Below are positions 5,809 through 6,423 of a stretch of 6,423 nt of DNA, piece after piece. The DNA is from Candidatus Moraniibacteriota bacterium. GTDB lineage: Bacteria > Patescibacteriota > Minisyncoccia > Moranbacterales > GCA-2747515. The translations under genes and the position numbers were made by a program. Below the pieces are notes generated by a model, which was not told the origin of the DNA, did no database searches, and saw only the letters and a program-made list of their open reading frames with translations. The stretch spans positions 1 through 6,423 of the forward strand of contig JAUVJK010000049.1 of the NCBI GenBank assembly GCA_030592425.1, written 5' to 3'. Position 1 is the first letter of the stretch. Each line of letters begins with the position of its first letter.

Positions 5809-5829
5809 ATATTTTTTAATGTCTCTTTC
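5792..5829. repeat. 38-bp exact direct repeat: tRNA-Lys 5' end plus upstream flank
   Basis: Identical to 6239-6276: 17 bp of tRNA-Lys 5' end plus 21 bp of upstream flank. In this copy the 21-bp flank also encodes the end of the GIY-YIG protein (ETLKN region). Beyond it the two loci differ completely, so duplication or recombination ended there. Confidence 0.9.
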
Positions 5830-6065
5830 AACATTGCCTTCAATGTAAATTTACCTTTTGTTGTTTTTAAATATCTTTCTCTCCTTAGGGCATCATTTTT
5901 ATTTCGATACACTTCAATAAATATGTTAACATAATTGTTATTACGATGTGATAATTTCGCCCTTTGATGCTCCTTAAGTCTTCGATCTAAATCTTCCGTA
6001 ATTCCAACATAAAAACGTTTGTTACCATAATCATATAAGATATAGACAGTATACTTCAATTCCAT
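5799..6065 (-). CDS. Small GIY-YIG nuclease-domain protein
   Basis: An 88-residue single-domain protein of the UPF0213/YhbQ-like GIY-YIG group, in which a Tyr/Arg/Glu active site cuts DNA. The features are VYIL (7-10, standing for GIY), FYVGIT (18-23, the YIG strand), DLDRRLKEH (25-33, with catalytic Arg at 28 or 29 and H33), A-LRRERYLK (59-67, metal-binding E63) and the closing LKTTKGKFTLKAMLK, usual for the family. The length is typical. The ATG at 6065 is preceded on its strand by TACTATAAAT about 6 nt upstream, a possible -10 giving a nearly leaderless mRNA. The stop codon is formed by tRNA-Lys nucleotides 8-10, and the last residues are encoded by tRNA sequence and its flank. The gene is the only protein in the 517-bp T-loop insertion, so a role in moving that segment is possible but unproven. 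These proteins are common in CPR genomes without a known role. Confidence 0.85.
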   Translation of the reverse strand: MELKYTVYILYDYGNKRFYVGITEDLDRRLKEHQRAKLSHRNNNYVNIFIEVYRNKNDALRRERYLKTTKGKFTLKAMLKETLKNMHT

Positions 6066-6082
6066 AATAATTTATAGTAGGC

Positions 6083-6146
6083 TTCGCCTTGTACCCCTTA
6101 AGGGTGCATGGCGTCCAAAACCCTTTAGTGGTTTTTGGACGAACCC
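6083..6146. repeat. 64-bp direct repeat, right copy
   Basis: The partner of 5620-5683; both differences lie in the first hairpin (GTACCC here against GCACCA). On its right it runs without a break into tRNA-Lys sequence; on its left it joins the region upstream of the GIY-YIG gene. The left copy shows the opposite arrangement. Together they mark the intervening 463 bp as a unit inserted or duplicated between repeats. Confidence 0.85.
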
Positions 6147-6162
6147 CCGACCGTTTGGTTAA

Positions 6163-6182
6163 CCTGCCTGCCGGCAGGCAGG
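6163..6182. repeat. 20-bp perfect palindrome, copy 2, in an anticodon loop
   Basis: CCTGCCTGCCGGCAGGCAGG is a perfect palindrome. Plus-strand tRNA-Lys sequence reads GGTTAA, then these 20 bp, then GAGCC; the intact gene has GGTTAAGAGCC. The insertion is therefore clean, with no duplicated or lost base, and falls between anticodon bases 34 and 35. Confidence 0.92.
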
Positions 6183-6195
6183 GAGCCAACTGCTC

Positions 6196-6238
6196 GGACC
6201 CCTGCCTACCGGCAGGCAGGCTGTCCGCCTCTGGCGGA
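6196..6238. repeat. Composite palindrome-plus-hairpin module in a D-loop
   Basis: These 43 bp stand where the intact tRNA has TACC. They hold the 20-bp near-palindrome (6201-6220, same sequence as 5278-5297), a CTG spacer, and the hairpin TCCGCC-TCT-GGCGGA (6224-6238). GGAC (6196-6199) and GTCC (6223-6226) are inverted and bracket the palindrome, lengthening its possible stem. TACCG, close to the replaced bases, also occurs inside the palindrome, so the exact boundary is ambiguous. Confidence 0.75.
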
Positions 6239-6276
6239 GACTGAGCTATGTGTGCATATTTTTTAATGTCTCTTTC
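6239..6276. repeat. 38-bp exact direct repeat, right copy
   Basis: Identical to 5792-5829: the 5' end of the broken tRNA-Lys and 21 bp upstream. Here no GIY-YIG gene follows; the sequence goes on into the spacer toward the membrane-protein gene. This side may be the ancestral upstream flank of the tRNA-Lys gene. Confidence 0.9.
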
Positions 6277-6332
6277 GCTCATATTTACGTAACAGGTAAT
6301 ATAGTATCAAAAAAGAGAGTCTCCGTCAAAGG

Positions 6333-6423
6333 TTAAGCCACCTTCTGATGTTCTGGTGATCGACTCATAAAACGGATCAATAGTGGGCTCACAAACGATG
6401 TCACAATAATAAGGAGAACAATC
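6333..6423 (-). CDS. C-terminal end of a membrane protein, possibly a cation/proton antiporter (partial)
   Basis: On the minus strand a frame open to the window edge encodes 29 residues and then TAA at 6335-6333. It reads IVLLIIVTSFVSPLLIRF, then a short polar tail ending HQKVA. A final hydrophobic helix with a V-T-S-x-x-x-P-L-L-x-R pattern is what the last membrane segment of CPA-type Na+/H+ or K+/H+ antiporters often looks like. That assignment is a guess from about 30 residues. The other two frames lack this character. A run of six T lies about 20 nt past the stop without a convincing stem. It reads on the same strand as the tRNA genes downstream of it. Confidence 0.5.
   Translation of the reverse strand, partial: IVLLIIVTSFVSPLLIRFMSRSPEHQKVA

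Larger units (their letters stand above)
5606..6255 (-). pseudogene. tRNA-Lys broken by three insertions, with an intact tRNA-Lys nested inside
   Basis: The 3' end (discriminator, acceptor TGTGTGC, T-stem and half the T-loop) lies at 5606-5623. The rest lies at 6141-6255, minus strand, running back to the 5' acceptor GCACACA ending at 6255. Put together, the pieces match the intact tRNA-Lys almost base for base. Three insertions break it. In the T-loop, between TTCG and AACC on the plus strand, sits a 517-bp segment (5624-6140). In the anticodon loop, between positions 34 and 35, sits a 20-bp palindrome (6163-6182). At the D-loop 3' edge, 43 bp (6196-6238) stand in place of four bases. Just inside the T-loop insertion, at about 5679-5720, AACCCTTGACC and following bases look like a further eroded stretch of tRNA-Lys. 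It cannot give a working tRNA unless the inserts are removed. Confidence 0.65.

Noticed and set aside
5512..5934. A 140-codon plus-strand open frame
   Set aside because: It runs antisense through the intact tRNA-Lys, a tRNA fragment and the 64-bp repeat. The GIRTPDRLVKSQLLYRLSYV stretch is the familiar artefact of translating a tRNA complement.
5278..6238. CRISPR array
   Set aside because: The repeats are few, unevenly spaced, inserted in tRNA genes and self-palindromic, with no spacer-like units.
6031..6282. An 83-codon minus-strand open frame with SLPAGRQG and CLPAGRL
   Set aside because: It is a reading of the broken tRNA-Lys and its palindromes; the repeated peptide comes from the 20-bp repeat, and no domain is visible.

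Overview
The window most likely comes from a Candidate Phyla Radiation (Patescibacteria, Parcubacteria-like) bacterium. This is inferred, not proven. The genome looks AT-rich, starts mostly lack Shine-Dalgarno sequences, spacers are short, the tRNAs carry no encoded CCA, there is a small GIY-YIG protein, and GC-rich 20-bp palindromes read as 'LPAGRQG'-like nonsense when translated. VanW, Hsp20 and RsmC-type genes with sigma70-like promoters argue for Bacteria rather than Archaea.

Positions 1-2184 (+ strand) hold the 3' end of valS (valyl-tRNA synthetase). A predicted exported HEXXH zinc peptidase and a PrsW-type intramembrane protease follow, separated from each other by only 2 bp and probably co-translated. 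Positions 2171-2809 form a self-contained hsp20 unit: a near-consensus promoter, a 6+6 bp inverted repeat over its -10/start region, the small heat-shock gene, and a 12-bp-stem terminator. Positions 2825-5254 hold an exported VanW-domain protein, probably near-leaderless, and a two-domain RsmC/RlmG-type rRNA guanine-N2 methyltransferase.

Positions 5255-6332 are the unusual part. On the minus strand there are two intact tRNAs, tRNA-Arg(UCU) and tRNA-Lys(CUU). Each lies INSIDE the pieces of a second, broken tRNA gene of the same amino-acid family. The broken tRNA-Arg (probably CCU) has a 20-bp palindrome in its acceptor stem, a hairpin module in its anticodon loop, and a 167-bp segment carrying the intact tRNA-Arg at the 3' edge of its D-loop. 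The broken tRNA-Lys has a 20-bp palindrome in its anticodon loop, a palindrome-plus-hairpin module at the same 3' edge of the D-loop, and a 517-bp segment in its T-loop. That 517-bp segment carries the intact tRNA-Lys and a GIY-YIG nuclease gene between 64-bp direct repeats. Five of the six insertions are in cloverleaf loops. This suggests small palindromic mobile elements that target tRNA genes or folded single-stranded DNA hairpins, and larger cassettes that carry an intact tRNA. I consider this the best candidate for an undescribed system here; misassembly is the main alternative.

The right edge (6333-6423, minus strand) holds the last residues of a membrane protein, possibly a cation/proton antiporter.
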